NCBI RefSeq assembly: GCF_000429445.1
Contig: NZ_AUBW01000009.1
Location: 124,001-188,000, forward strand
From: Algoriphagus terrigena DSM 22685
GTDB lineage: Bacteria > Bacteroidota > Bacteroidia > Cytophagales > Cyclobacteriaceae
Reading direction: 5' to 3'
Length of the DNA stretch: 64,000 nucleotides
Positions within the stretch are counted from its first letter, which is position 1, and each line of letters opens with the position of its first letter. Of the stretch, positions 1 through 10,160 are shown piece after piece. Below the pieces are notes generated by a model that was given only the letters and a program-made list of their open reading frames with translations, did no database searches and was not told where the DNA came from. The position numbers and the translations under genes are program-made.

Positions 1-38
1 TCACTACTTTGTACTTGGTACATGTCACTTGATACATC
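1..38. repeat. GTAC/TTGATAC-rich tail downstream of P1
   Basis: A short degenerate tract with repeated GTAC-containing words (TTTGTACTTGGTACATG) and a TTGATAC word lies just past the stop codon of the first permease. Related tracts follow the stops of P2, P3, the DUF4097 gene and P11. It has no coding content. The function is unknown; it behaves as a recurring 3'-flank repeat of this array. Confidence 0.45.
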
Positions 39-2399
39 TTACTCGCTCTTCAGCGTTCTTGCCGGATTGGTCAGGGCAGCTTTGATGGATTGAAAAGCCA
101 CCGTCGACACCGCGATCAGCATTGTGACTGCACCTGTAGCCGCAAACACCCACCATTCTATCCCGACACTGTAGTCATAATCCTTCAGCCATTCATCCAT
201 AATGTACCAAGCGACGGGAATTGAAATGAGGAAGGCGATACCGACCAACTTTAGAAAGTCCTTGGAAAGCAGAACTGAAATACCGGCGACGCTCGCTCCC
301 AAGACCTTTCTCACTCCGATTTCCTTCAGACGATTTGCAGCCATGTAAGTGGAAAGGCCAAACAATCCCAGACAGGAAATCACAATGGTCAGAACCGTAA
401 AGACGATGGACAGCTTAGCGGTGCGTGTGGTATCATCAAATTTTTTGGCGTATTGCTCATCCGCAAAATTGTATTCGAAAGGGAAATTCGGGTTGAATTC
501 TTCAAAAATCCCCTGAATCGCTGCGATGTTTTCGGCCATCGGACGGTCTGGATTGAGGCGCATGTGCATCACATTATACCAGGAGGATGGTCCAAATACC
601 ATCAGTGGATTGACCGGATCGTAGGGCGATTCAAAGATGAAATCCTCAATAATCCCCACGACGGTGAAATTCTGTTCTCCATCAGTTACGATCTGGCCAA
701 GCGGATTCTCCAGTCGCATCTTTCTCACGGCAGTCTCATTCAGAAGAATGGCTGTTGAATCGGTCGGAAACTGATACACATCGATGTCGCGGCCTTCTAC
801 CAGTTTTGTCCCCATGACTTTCATAAAATCCGCATCCGAACTGAATCTGATGAAGTCGAGCTTATCATCTTCCGGCGTGCTTCCAGGCCAGGAATAGCCC
901 CAGCCGTCGCTGTATCGTTGGGTAATCGGACTCATGGATTTGGTGATTGCCTGAACTGATCCGCTGCCCAAAAGCGACTGTTTGATTGCATTGTAATGTT
1001 TTTCGACATCTCCCTGTAGAAACACGTAGATGAGATTTTCCTTGTTATAACCGAGATCTCTGTTTTGTGCATGACTGATCTGCCGCTGGATGATGATCGT
1101 GGAGACAATAAGTACTATCGCAAAGCTAAACTGGAGCACCACCAATATCTTTCGGGGATTGACCGCTGAGGTCGCAGAACGGAAGGTGCCCTTCAACACC
1201 TTCACCGGACTGAATGAGGACAGAAAGAATGCGGGATAGCTCCCTGCCAACAGGCCCGTAAACAGGATAAATCCTATCAGCTGTATCCAGAAAAGAACGT
1301 CTGTGTAGGGTAAAAAGAGTTGCTTCCCGACCAGGGTATTGAAGGAAGGGAGTGCCAACTGAACCGTCAAAAGCGCAACAATACCCGCGACCATAGCGAT
1401 CAGCGTACTCTCCGAGATGAACTGTAGGATAAGCGAGGTTTTCCTGGCGCCCACCACTTTTCTCAACCCGACTTCTTTGGCTCTCTTCTCACTTCGGGCG
1501 GTACTCAGATTCATGAAGTTGATACAGGCGATAACCAAGATAAACGCTGCGATGAACGCAAACATGCGTACCGTAACGACTTTACCTCCGACGAGCTCGC
1601 CGTTTTCACTTTTCCCATAGAGATGCACTTGCGAGAGCGGATAGCTGAAAACTTCCGTGACAGTTCCGTCATTGCTATGATCCTTGGTGATGTTTTTGAC
1701 TTTCTCGTTAAATCCGGCATGAGAGGCATTTTCCGCCAGCAACACATACGTCTCAATGGAGTTGTTACCCCAATACTCGTCGTCCCAGCCCAGCTTTTTC
1801 ATGTAAGCCCAGGAGAAAAAATAATCCGCCTGGAAGCGGGTGTTGTTTGGCAGATTCTTCAATACCGCGGTGATGGTAAATATGTCCGTGCTATCGACCT
1901 TTACGCTTTGTCCCAAGGCATCCGCCGTACCAAACAGCTTCTTGGCAAAGTCCTCGGTCACCACCATATTGTATGGATCTGACAATGCTGTAGTACCGTT
2001 GCCCTGCAGCATCGGAAAATCCAACATGTCAAAAAACTCCGGATCGACAAAAGCACCCGACTCGTTCATTTTCTTGTCTCCCACCGTGAGGAGGAAGCCC
2101 ATATCGGTCACGCGGACCGCCTGCTCTACCTCTGGATAGTCCTTTTCAAGAGTAGGCGCCATGATCTTGGGAGTCGTCCCCCACACCCAAAATTCGCCAC
2201 TGAAGGTATCTCGGTTGTACATCCTGTAGATCCGATCCGACTTGGGATGATCCCGGTCCATGCTCGTTTCATTTTGGATCCACAGCAGGATTAGGATAGC
2301 AGAAGCCATCCCTATACCCAGCCCACCAATGTTGATAAAAGCGTATCCTTTACTTCTGATGATGTTTCTCCAGGCGATTTTGAAGTAGTTTTTGAGCAT
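39..2399 (-). CDS. FtsX/MacB-type ABC transporter permease (P1)
   Basis: An inner-membrane permease of the MacB/FtsX type, 786 aa, with no ATPase domain of its own. The layout is one N-terminal TM helix (about 20-42), a periplasmic core domain, an FtsX block with the NFMNLSTARS motif near residues 294-303, a fifth helix near 418-438, a second periplasmic domain, and a C-terminal FtsX block from about 675 (SCLGLFGLST, then KEIGVRKVLGAS). It ends in the TLKSE tail typical of this array. With P10 it forms a shorter subfamily (786/787 aa). Such permeases move lipids, peptides or drugs, or act as mechanotransmitters; the substrate is unknown. The start is ATG. A sigma-54-like control region lies at 2534-2633. 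Confidence 0.9.
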   Translation of the reverse strand: MLKNYFKIAWRNIIRSKGYAFINIGGLGIGMASAILILLWIQNETSMDRDHPKSDRIYRMYNRDTFSGEFWVWGTTPKIMAPTLEKDYPEVEQAVRVTDMGFLLTVGDKKMNESGAFVDPEFFDMLDFPMLQGNGTTALSDPYNMVVTEDFAKKLFGTADALGQSVKVDSTDIFTITAVLKNLPNNTRFQADYFFSWAYMKKLGWDDEYWGNNSIETYVLLAENASHAGFNEKVKNITKDHSNDGTVTEVFSYPLSQVHLYGKSENGELVGGKVVTVRMFAFIAAFILVIACINFMNLSTARSEKRAKEVGLRKVVGARKTSLILQFISESTLIAMVAGIVALLTVQLALPSFNTLVGKQLFLPYTDVLFWIQLIGFILFTGLLAGSYPAFFLSSFSPVKVLKGTFRSATSAVNPRKILVVLQFSFAIVLIVSTIIIQRQISHAQNRDLGYNKENLIYVFLQGDVEKHYNAIKQSLLGSGSVQAITKSMSPITQRYSDGWGYSWPGSTPEDDKLDFIRFSSDADFMKVMGTKLVEGRDIDVYQFPTDSTAILLNETAVRKMRLENPLGQIVTDGEQNFTVVGIIEDFIFESPYDPVNPLMVFGPSSWYNVMHMRLNPDRPMAENIAAIQGIFEEFNPNFPFEYNFADEQYAKKFDDTTRTAKLSIVFTVLTIVISCLGLFGLSTYMAANRLKEIGVRKVLGASVAGISVLLSKDFLKLVGIAFLISIPVAWYIMDEWLKDYDYSVGIEWWVFAATGAVTMLIAVSTVAFQSIKAALTNPARTLKSE

Positions 2400-2963
2400 T
2401 TTTAGGAGGATAGAAAATTAAAATTACTTGTCCGCCGTGGCGGTGGTCAAAACACAGGGTATGCGTAGGCAAATGTCAGGCTGAGTAAGCGGGGTCGAAG
2501 CCCAGAAGACAGCGCTACACACAGGCTTTGAAAATCGATTTCCATGCCAACAAAAAGTCACTTTTCCCCAAGAAAAACCGCGTTTCTGAAGCACTGGCTG
2601 AATGCATGCGAACAAAAACGTTCGCAATCGGGCGTTGGATCCTGAAACTGAAAATCATTGAAGGTTGCCTCGCGCAGGCTATTTGCCGCGACTTGTTTCG
2701 ACTCCTCTCACCAACCAACGCTCGGCATGACAGATAGCAGCCTCCCCGTAATTGAAAGCAGCTTATGACTTTGTCTCTTGCTTTTCGGCTCCTGCTTCTT
2801 CTAAAATCCCCCTACCCCCTTTGTCTATGATTTGCATTCCAAAATGCTGTCCAGAAATAAAGGGGGAGTCGGCCACCGCTCCCTTCTTGTTACTAGCGTC
2901 TTGATACTCGATACCCAAATCTAGCCTCCTACTTAGTACTTTGTACATGGTACTTCGTACTCC
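2400..2963. other. intergenic stretch between P2 and P1, no gene seen
   Basis: There is no convincing gene in these 564 bases. The part next to P1 carries the P1 control region (2534-2633). Near 2696-2735 lies a degraded copy of the TTCGACTCC...CGGCATGACAGA repeat. The end next to P2 (2930-2963) is a GTAC-rich tail with GTACTTTGTACATGGTAC. The short ORFs here have low-complexity translations and no recognisable family. Confidence 0.6.
2534..2633 (-). promoter_or_regulatory. sigma-54-like promoter and upstream activator site for P1
   Basis: The activator site at 2609-2633 reads CGAAC-N6-GTTCG-N4-CGGGC on the plus strand. The promoter-like element at 2534-2549, read on the minus strand, is TGGCATGGAAATCGAT: it keeps the -24 TGGCAT and the G at -13 but not the C at -12. 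The two parts are 60 bp apart, as in the six sister regions. The -12 half is the weakest of the set; the matching activator site and spacing are what make it credible. The predicted leader before the P1 ATG is about 125 nt. Confidence 0.5.
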
Positions 2964-5420
2964 CTACTCGTTCTTCAAGCTATCCACAGGATTCATCAAT
3001 GCCGCTTTTATACTTCTCAGGCAGATTGTACCAAATGCTATGACAAGTGTAATTACCGCAACCATCCCATAGATCCACCATGCAATGTCGATGTGATAGG
3101 CAAAATTCTCAAGCCACATATCCATAAAGAAATAGCCCGCCGGAAAGGCTATGATCAGGGAAATTCCAATCAACTTGATAAAGTCTCTGGCAAGCATCCC
3201 TACGATTTGGTTCACAGTAGAACCCAACACTTTTCGGATTCCGATCTCCTTGATCCGCTGCTCGGCTGTAAAAGTCACCAACCCAAACAAACCAAGGCAG
3301 GCCACGAAGATGGTCATCAAGGAAAGCACCGTTAAAAAAGAGCCCATCTTGGCTTCTTGTATGTAAGTCTCGTTGTATAACTCATCCAAAAACGCGTATT
3401 GAAAAGCCTCCCCTGTGTTGAATCCATTCCATGTTTTCTCCATATCAGCGAGCAAAGGCTGAAGCTCCGACTTTTCTACTTTCAAAATCAGGCTGTAGTA
3501 AGGATTGTAAACCATCATCAAAGGCTTGATAGGTTCCCTGAGCGATTTTGCTACAAAATCTTTTACTACGCCCACTACTTTCACTTCTTCCCTGCCACCC
3601 TGATTGTCAGTCCTCTTTTCAAAGACTTTCCCAATGGGATCCTCGGCGATTCCCAACTCCCGGGCGGCAGTCTGATTGATGATGATGTTGTTTTCTTCCG
3701 AACCCAGATCCAGAGAAAAGTTTCTCCCATCCACTATTTCCATTCCCAATGTTGGGATGTACTCTTCATCGATCCCGTATTGAATCATCCTCAACGAGCC
3801 GGAAGTAGATTCATCCAATACCAGATTTTGGCTGTTTGTATCGGTTGGACCAGATGGGATATAGGCTGATTTTGTCACGCTTTGAACCCGTGGATCTGAT
3901 TTCAATCTGTCTCTAAATACATCCAGATGCTCGCCCAAGAGTCCCGCGTCACGTAAGACAATCAGCTGCTCTTTGTCATATCCCAGATCCTTATTTTGGA
4001 TGTAGTTCATCTGCTGGGATACCACAAGGGTACCAATAATCAGGACGACCGAAACCGCAAATTGGAAGACCACCAAGCTACTTCTGAACCCACTTCTATT
4101 GCTTCTGGTGATTTTCTTTTTCAAAGATTCAATCGGCTGAAATGCCGAAAGGAAAAATGCCGGATATCCGCCTGCCATCAGTGTGACCAATAAAATAAGA
4201 GCTAAAAGAGCCAGGACAACCAACGGCTGGAACAAAAATCCGAGTGAGAGGGATTTGTCGGCGAAATCATTGAAAAACGGAAGTGCCAACTTTGCCGCGA
4301 CAATCCCCAAAACCATCGCAATTGACACCGCAATAAGTGATTCTGACAAAAACTGAAATACCAAATCTTGCTTTCCCGAGCCCATTACTTTTCTCACTGC
4401 AATTTCTTTGGCCCGCTGAGAAGCTCCAGCCGTAGAGAGATTCATGAAATTGATGCATGCAATCAGCAACATAAAAGCCGCTATAGCACAATAAATCAGG
4501 ACGGTTTGCATATCTCCTCCCGCCTCAAAATCACCTTTACCCGCAAACTGATTGTTGAGATGAATGTCAGTAAGAGCTTGAAGTTTAAGAAAAACGTGGT
4601 TTCCTTTTTCAAAAAACTCTTCGAAACCCATCCCCAAACCTTGCTTCATTTGATCCTCCATGTACTTTCTGGTAAGTGCAGGAATTTTAGATTCCACTTG
4701 TTCAGCCGTGGCGCCGTTGTTCAGCAGCAAATAGGTCACGTAGTTGCCGGAAAGCCAACTTTGATTTTTGGCATCCGGATTACCCAACATAGATGCAAGC
4801 ATGCCAAAATCGAAATGGGAATTCTCCGGGATGTTTTCAATCACACCGGTGACTGTGTAGTCCCCCGATAAATCGAAATATTGGCTGGAGTAATAGCCTA
4901 GTCCTTCCAGTGCGATAACCTGATTGATCGGATTTTCCTTCCCAAAAAGAGCATTCGCCTGATCCTCGGTCAGTACGATTGAGTTGGGATTTATAAGTGC
5001 CGTTGCGGGATTTCCGCTGATAAATGGAAGATCAAAAACTTCAAAGAAATTAGAGTCTACCAAAGCTGTATTTCCCTTTCGAGTTACCTTTTCCCCAATT
5101 CTCACTTTGGTATTGGAATGCAGATTCAGGACTCTGGTACCTATTTCCACTTCCGGAATTTCTTCCTTAAACGTCTCTGCGACAGGAGCCATGACACTGG
5201 CCTCACTGAGTGTCTGATCTCCTATTTTAGCATCCAAGGTTACTCTGTAAATACGATCAGAATTCGCAAAAAACCGATCATAGCTTAACTCCTCCGCCAC
5301 GTAAAGACTGATAACGAGACAGGTGGCAATGCCTAGGGAAAGTCCAAGAATGTTGATGAAAGACACCAACCTATTCTTCTTCAGGCTTCTCCAGGCGATT
5401 TTAAAGTAGGTTTTGATCAT
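2964..5420 (-). CDS. FtsX/MacB-type ABC transporter permease (P2)
   Basis: An 818-aa permease paralogue. It has a TM anchor at about 20-42, a periplasmic domain to about 300, an FtsX block with ACINFMNLSTAG at 321-332 and KEIAVRKVMGSGK, a mid-protein helix after the VVFQFAVSVVLI segment, a second periplasmic domain, and a C-terminal FtsX block (ACLGLFGLVTFTAEQR, KEIGIRKVLGS) about 110 residues from the end. Its closest lookalike in the window by length and motif is P11 (also 818 aa, TAEQR...VLGSS). It ends DSLKNE. It is a single gene behind its own sigma-54-like control region (5521-5623). The substrate is unknown. It has no ATPase neighbour, so it probably shares the ATPase at 41629-42327. 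Confidence 0.9.
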   Translation of the reverse strand: MIKTYFKIAWRSLKKNRLVSFINILGLSLGIATCLVISLYVAEELSYDRFFANSDRIYRVTLDAKIGDQTLSEASVMAPVAETFKEEIPEVEIGTRVLNLHSNTKVRIGEKVTRKGNTALVDSNFFEVFDLPFISGNPATALINPNSIVLTEDQANALFGKENPINQVIALEGLGYYSSQYFDLSGDYTVTGVIENIPENSHFDFGMLASMLGNPDAKNQSWLSGNYVTYLLLNNGATAEQVESKIPALTRKYMEDQMKQGLGMGFEEFFEKGNHVFLKLQALTDIHLNNQFAGKGDFEAGGDMQTVLIYCAIAAFMLLIACINFMNLSTAGASQRAKEIAVRKVMGSGKQDLVFQFLSESLIAVSIAMVLGIVAAKLALPFFNDFADKSLSLGFLFQPLVVLALLALILLVTLMAGGYPAFFLSAFQPIESLKKKITRSNRSGFRSSLVVFQFAVSVVLIIGTLVVSQQMNYIQNKDLGYDKEQLIVLRDAGLLGEHLDVFRDRLKSDPRVQSVTKSAYIPSGPTDTNSQNLVLDESTSGSLRMIQYGIDEEYIPTLGMEIVDGRNFSLDLGSEENNIIINQTAARELGIAEDPIGKVFEKRTDNQGGREEVKVVGVVKDFVAKSLREPIKPLMMVYNPYYSLILKVEKSELQPLLADMEKTWNGFNTGEAFQYAFLDELYNETYIQEAKMGSFLTVLSLMTIFVACLGLFGLVTFTAEQRIKEIGIRKVLGSTVNQIVGMLARDFIKLIGISLIIAFPAGYFFMDMWLENFAYHIDIAWWIYGMVAVITLVIAFGTICLRSIKAALMNPVDSLKNE

Positions 5421-5520
5421 GGTCTCGATTGGAAAATTGAAATATTGGAAAATTTAAAGATTATGGGCTCGGCCTGATATCTATGGTTTCAAGTCAACCT
5501 TTAAATTCTCAATAAAGTAA

Positions 5521-5623
5521 TTCCACTTTTATGCCACTGTAAAATCTTTGCTCAAGTACTCAAAAAGGCATAATTTGAATAATAGGATTTTTTAAGCTCG
5601 GACGCTTTTGTTCGCTCTCGGGC
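5521..5623 (-). promoter_or_regulatory. sigma-54-like promoter and upstream activator site for P2
   Basis: The activator site at 5599-5623 is CGGAC-N6-GTTCG-N4-CGGGC on the plus strand. The promoter element at 5521-5536, read on the minus strand, is TGGCATAAAAGTGGAA, with -24 TGGCAT and the -13 G conserved. The parts are 63 bp apart. The activator site sits only 15 bp past the stop of the hydrolase gene (5638), so P2 starts a new transcription unit. Confidence 0.65.
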
Positions 5624-5637
5624 AAATCCCTTGCAAT

Positions 5638-7098
5638 CTATTTATCTGCGATCCACTTTATCAAATCATCAACATCTACAATCGACCATGAGTGTGGATG
5701 TCTTTGTCCATTTGATCTATAACCTTTATTTTCTGTGGGGATAAATTCAACCTTATTACCAAACTTCTTGCTGAGATCTTCGGAAAGGTCTTTCAAAAAA
5801 TAGGCGTTCATATCTTCATAATCGTTCATTCTGTTTTCTTTCCACCACACCGTATCAGGTTCTGTATAAAGCCTGATTTTTACGTCTTCTAACTCGGACA
5901 GGTTGTGTGCATTGTTTGTCCTCTTGGTATAGACTGATTTTTCCTCAAAGTTGGCAAGGCCACTTTCAGGTTTGCCGATTCCAGATTCAAGTAAGTCGAT
6001 GAGCATCTGACTCTCCTGGACAGAGGCAGCCGAAAAATTCCTGTTAATATTTCTTTTTGCATTTTCATAAAGCCCCAGAAGGTCAACAGGGGAATCTATT
6101 GCGAAAACGCCTATAGGTTGGATTTGGCTTTGCGACTGCTTTAAATAGTTCCCCATCAACAGACTGACGTTTCCTCCACTTGAAAATCCGCCGATAAACA
6201 CATTGCCAGTTTCAAGATTGTATTTCGCGAACATCCCAGCAAGCACGCCAAAGAGCTTCTTTTTTTCGTGATCCTCTAGCCAAATTCTCCGATTAAAGGT
6301 CATCAACGCTACTGTTATCCCATTCTCCACAGCAGGTTCCAAGATCTCAAATTCTCTTTTGATGATATCTGGATTTTCTGGGAAACCTGGGAATAAAACT
6401 AGAACCCCATTTGATTTTCTTTTTGGGATGATCAATTCATAGTCATCGGTTTTGTGGGATGTAAATGAATTTTCGAAGGTTTCTTCAAGTTGGCTGCAAT
6501 CTTCTGGAGTCGACACATCCCGAAATATGTTCCATACTTTATCGTTAAAACTTTTGGGGGAAAATGAAAAGACCATCAGGTGCTTATCTAAATCAGGGCA
6601 ATAGAACTCTTTTACTTTTACATGTAGCCGGATTTGCTTTTGGGTGAAAAAGACATCAAAAAGATCAATTGATCCCTCATAAAATCGCTGGTTTGATGAC
6701 TTATTTTTTGAAGAAAATGATGCGACAGACTTTGTGATCTTTTCGAGAGCGATTCCATTATTTTTCCCTACTTCAGCTGTTAAACCTGTGAAATAATCCG
6801 TCATCAACTCCTCAAGACGCTTCTCTGTCATTTCAGCTTGGCCGTCAAAATACCAGACAAAAGAATAGGTCCAGAACTCAGCGTTGGATATATCATCCCA
6901 TCCGGGAGCAAATCGCACCTCTTCGACTCCGTTGAATTTGATTGAAGAAGCAAAAGTCGGTGGCAGAGAGATTGTTTCTTTTCCCCAATTAACAGGAGCG
7001 TCTAAGATGCCGGGGGGTTTACCAACGGTCTTCTCCTGAGCATCGCAGGAAGTAGACAGGAACAAGAATATAAGCAGCGTCCCAAAATAACTTTTCAT
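5638..7098 (-). CDS. alpha/beta-hydrolase-like lipoprotein
   Basis: 486 aa from the ATG at 7098. An upstream in-frame TTG at 7113 is less likely, because the signal sequence MKSYFGTLLIFLFLSTSC begins cleanly at the ATG. Cys18 could be lipidated, though the lipobox (STSC) is weak. Residues 30-215 form a domain I do not recognise. The C-terminal half resembles an alpha/beta hydrolase: LVLFPGFPENP near 233-243 and the nucleophile elbow GFSSG (Ser306), with candidate late His residues in a HPHSW segment about 20 from the end. The substrate is unknown. It lies between P3 and P2, 222 bp after P3, and may be co-transcribed with P3. Confidence 0.75.
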   Translation of the reverse strand: MKSYFGTLLIFLFLSTSCDAQEKTVGKPPGILDAPVNWGKETISLPPTFASSIKFNGVEEVRFAPGWDDISNAEFWTYSFVWYFDGQAEMTEKRLEELMTDYFTGLTAEVGKNNGIALEKITKSVASFSSKNKSSNQRFYEGSIDLFDVFFTQKQIRLHVKVKEFYCPDLDKHLMVFSFSPKSFNDKVWNIFRDVSTPEDCSQLEETFENSFTSHKTDDYELIIPKRKSNGVLVLFPGFPENPDIIKREFEILEPAVENGITVALMTFNRRIWLEDHEKKKLFGVLAGMFAKYNLETGNVFIGGFSSGGNVSLLMGNYLKQSQSQIQPIGVFAIDSPVDLLGLYENAKRNINRNFSAASVQESQMLIDLLESGIGKPESGLANFEEKSVYTKRTNNAHNLSELEDVKIRLYTEPDTVWWKENRMNDYEDMNAYFLKDLSEDLSKKFGNKVEFIPTENKGYRSNGQRHPHSWSIVDVDDLIKWIADK

Positions 7099-7320
7099 AG
7101 AATTTATAGTCAATGTTGGAAAGTGGTAAAGTAAGAACGTTGTGAGGTTGTAAGGGGGTAAAGTGCTGAAAAACGATATGCTATAACCTTTATCTCATCC
7201 AAGTTAGATGAACATACTTTGTACTTGGTACATTGTACATCGTACCTTCTTGTCTCTTGCTTCTCGTCTCTTGACTCTCCTATCTTGATACTAGCGTCTT
7301 TATACTTGATACCAAACTCT
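7099..7320. other. intergenic stretch between P3 and the hydrolase gene
   Basis: No gene is seen. The end next to P3 (7214-7320) is a mosaic of TTTGTACTTGGTACATTGTAC, TTGTCTCTTGCTTCTCG and TTGATAC words, the same 3'-flank repeat type found after P1, P2 and P11. No activator site or sigma-54-like promoter was found here, which fits read-through from P3. Confidence 0.5.
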
Positions 7321-9843
7321 TCACTCGCTCCTCAGATTTTTTACCGGGTTCAATCGGGCAGTTTTGATGGATTGAAAACTGACCGTCAACAGAGCGATCA
7401 GCAATCCTGCTCCGCCTGACACAGCAAACATCCACCACTCCAATGAAATCCTAAACGCAAAATCCCGAATCCAAAATTCCATGAAATACCAGGCTATTGG
7501 AACTGCGATCAGAAAACCCAACAAGACAGGTTTTAGGAAGTCCTTTGTAAGAAGATTTAAAATCTGCGGTTCAGAAGCTCCGTTGATTTTCCGGATGCCA
7601 ATTTCCTTTGTCCTTCTGACGGATTCATAAGAAGACAGACCAAACAATCCCAAACAAGCTATGAAAATGGCCAAGCCGGTGAAGAAGTTGAAAATCATAT
7701 AAAACTGCTGGTCAGCTTTGTATTGCCTGTTGAAGAAATCATCCAGGAAGAAGTACTTGAAAGGTTCTTCCGGATAGATCTTTTTCCATTCAGACTCAGC
7801 AAAATCAATGACCGCTTCCAGATTCTTCGGAGCTTCTCCTGCCCTGCTAAGATTCAGGGTAATGAATTCACTGTAGTTGGGTTGGAGATAGAATATTATA
7901 GGCTCAAAATCATTCTTCAACGATTTATGATGATAATCCTTCAACACTCCCACTATTTCTTTTACTCCACCAAATACTGCGATCTGCTGGTGAATCGCGT
8001 CACTGGGTTTTTCATAACCAAGGCGTTTGGCGGCAGTTTCGTTGATTAAGATCGCATGATCTTTGGTACCGAAATCCGGAGCCGTCTCATTTGATTTCAA
8101 GATTTCTCCTCCACTTATCGGCTGGTCTTCGTCAAGAAATCTACCTGCTGCCAGTTCCATCCCAAAAGTGGAAGTGTACTCATAATCCACTCCCATGACA
8201 TGAAAAAACTTGGCATTTTCAGGTTGATCGAGTCTCCTTACGAAATTATTCCCGCGAATCTCAGTCGAAGGTACGTTTCGCGAAAAGGTGACATTTTCAA
8301 TCGTATTGAAGCTTTTCAGGGAAGCTTTGTATGCAGTCATTTTCGTCTGAAACTCCGGGATACTGTTGGCAAATCTTGCTCCTTCGATCACCAGTTTCTG
8401 GTCGATATCGACTCCCAAGTCATAGTTTCTCATAAAGGAAAGTTGCCTGTTGACCGTGAAAACCACCATCATAAATATGGCTGCTACCGTAAACTGAAAT
8501 ACAACAAGGCCTTTTTTCATCCATTGTCCCTGTTCTGAACTGGAAAGATTACCTTTCAAAACAGCAATCGGTTGGTACCCTGATAGGATAACGGCGGGAT
8601 ACAATCCGCTCAAAAGAGTTCCTGCAATGAAAATCGAAACAATCCCCAGGATCACTTTTGGCTCGACCAAGATTGAATTCTCAAAAGGAATATCAATCAA
8701 AGTCGAAAAAACGGGCATACTCAGATAGAATAGAAAAATCGCCAAACCCAATCCAAAGGCATTGTATAGAAATGCCTCCATCATGTGTTGTAAAATCAGT
8801 TGAATCCGAGAGGCGCCGATGGTTTTCCTCAGTCCGGATTCTTTGGCTCGCTCCATAGACCTGACAGTCGACAGGTTCACAAAATTCACCCAAGCCAATA
8901 CCAAGATGCAGATTGCTACTATAGAAAGACTGTAAACGGTTTGCGCATTCCCATTCACCTCCAACTCATTTTTCAAATTCGAATTCAAATGAATGTCAGG
9001 TACTGGCTGGAAGCTCATCTGATAAGCAAAGCCTTGCTCTCTTCGATCAGCAGTATTGAGATCTACAATGGGTTGAAATGAAGCCGCAAGTTGGCTGGCA
9101 TCGACTTCTGGTTTTAGAAGTATGTAGGTGTAGAAGTTTTCCCAGAACCACGCATTTTCTGTTTCATCGCGGTAGTCAGTTTGCCCGTCGTCCCAATTGT
9201 ACATGGTTGGGTAAGAAACCAAAAAATCAAAATTCAAATGGGAATTTTCGGGCGGATCAGCTGCCACTCCTGTAATCTGAAGATCTGTGGTACCAAAGTA
9301 GGTTTTGCACTGGATAGTTTTTCCAACCGGATTGACAGATCTCCATTCTTCTCCGAAATACTTTTCAGCGGTTGTTTCCGAAATCACGGCTGAATTGGGA
9401 GCAACAAGCGCATCTGAAGAATTTCCCAAAACCAAAGGGAACGTAAAGACTTCAAAGAAGGCATTGTCTGTGTAGAAGACTTTCTTCTCTTCAAAAACCA
9501 GCTTCTCCTCTCCTCTCTGAACAGAAAAAACTCCGGGCTGGGGCATCAACCTTGCAAAGGTTTCGACTGATTCAGGAAAGCTTTCTTTCAATGTTCTACC
9601 CACTACCGGGAAAGTTGTAGCGAGACTCGTTTCGAGTTCTCCGTTCTTGTATTGGGTCAGGTCAACTCTAAAAATCCTGTCGGAATTCTCATGAAACAGA
9701 TCGTGGCTTTTCTCAAAACTGACATACTGAAAAATTACCAGGCAGGCCGCCATGCCTATTGCTAGACCAAGGATATTGATGACAGAAAAAACCTTGTTTT
9801 TGAGCAGGGACCGCCAGGCGATTTTGATGTAGTTTTTCCACAT
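7321..9843 (-). CDS. FtsX/MacB-type ABC transporter permease (P3)
   Basis: The longest permease in the array (840 aa). The N-terminal TM helix is at about 20-42. The first FtsX block, at about 317-345, has the variant AWVNFVNLSTVRS followed by KESGLRKTIGAS. The second block is near 727 (ACLGLFGLSSYESVRR, KEIGIRKINGAS). The tail is VKNLRSE. The Trp in place of the usual Cys (AWxN rather than ACIN) and the KTIG motif are shared only with P4, so P3 and P4 form one subfamily, now separated by the 10-17 kb island. The ATG at 9843 fits. It follows the control region 9920-10020 and may be transcribed with the hydrolase gene downstream. Confidence 0.9.
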   Translation of the reverse strand: MWKNYIKIAWRSLLKNKVFSVINILGLAIGMAACLVIFQYVSFEKSHDLFHENSDRIFRVDLTQYKNGELETSLATTFPVVGRTLKESFPESVETFARLMPQPGVFSVQRGEEKLVFEEKKVFYTDNAFFEVFTFPLVLGNSSDALVAPNSAVISETTAEKYFGEEWRSVNPVGKTIQCKTYFGTTDLQITGVAADPPENSHLNFDFLVSYPTMYNWDDGQTDYRDETENAWFWENFYTYILLKPEVDASQLAASFQPIVDLNTADRREQGFAYQMSFQPVPDIHLNSNLKNELEVNGNAQTVYSLSIVAICILVLAWVNFVNLSTVRSMERAKESGLRKTIGASRIQLILQHMMEAFLYNAFGLGLAIFLFYLSMPVFSTLIDIPFENSILVEPKVILGIVSIFIAGTLLSGLYPAVILSGYQPIAVLKGNLSSSEQGQWMKKGLVVFQFTVAAIFMMVVFTVNRQLSFMRNYDLGVDIDQKLVIEGARFANSIPEFQTKMTAYKASLKSFNTIENVTFSRNVPSTEIRGNNFVRRLDQPENAKFFHVMGVDYEYTSTFGMELAAGRFLDEDQPISGGEILKSNETAPDFGTKDHAILINETAAKRLGYEKPSDAIHQQIAVFGGVKEIVGVLKDYHHKSLKNDFEPIIFYLQPNYSEFITLNLSRAGEAPKNLEAVIDFAESEWKKIYPEEPFKYFFLDDFFNRQYKADQQFYMIFNFFTGLAIFIACLGLFGLSSYESVRRTKEIGIRKINGASEPQILNLLTKDFLKPVLLGFLIAVPIAWYFMEFWIRDFAFRISLEWWMFAVSGGAGLLIALLTVSFQSIKTARLNPVKNLRSE

Positions 9844-9919
9844 GGTTTAATTGATTGGAAAATTGAAAGATTGCCATTGCGACCGAATGTCCCGAAATGC
9901 AAGTAGTCAACCGTTTCAT

Positions 9920-10020
9920 TTCCACTATTATGCCAGCGCAAACGCGGCAAATGAGTTCAGTGTGACAGAAAGAGCACTTTTTACAGAAATTCTATCGGAC
10001 AGTTTTGTCCGCCAGTGGGC
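9920..10020 (-). promoter_or_regulatory. sigma-54-like promoter and upstream activator site for P3
   Basis: The activator site at 9996-10020 is CGGAC-N6-GTCCG-N4-TGGGC on the plus strand; the first two half-sites form a perfect inverted repeat. The promoter element at 9920-9935, read on the minus strand, is TGGCATAATAGTGGAA, nearly the same as the P2 element. The gap between the two parts is 61 bp. The predicted leader before the P3 ATG is about 65 nt. Confidence 0.65.
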
Positions 10021-10160
10021 AAAGCGGTTGTGCCGTCATTGGTAACGACGCAGGAGCGTGGCGACCTGATCGACATTAATTGATTTTAGGAAAACCAGAA
10101 CCCCACGAAGGTCTCGGATCCGGAATGAAAAAACTTCAGTTTATACATCCAAATAGGCTT

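Noticed and set aside
2763-2948. 61-codon minus-strand ORF in the P2-P1 gap
   Set aside because: It is made of low-complexity repeat-derived sequence and overlaps the GTAC-rich tail; no family.
5638-7113. TTG start at 7113 for the hydrolase lipoprotein
   Set aside because: The ATG 15 nt downstream begins a proper signal sequence; the extra five residues add nothing.
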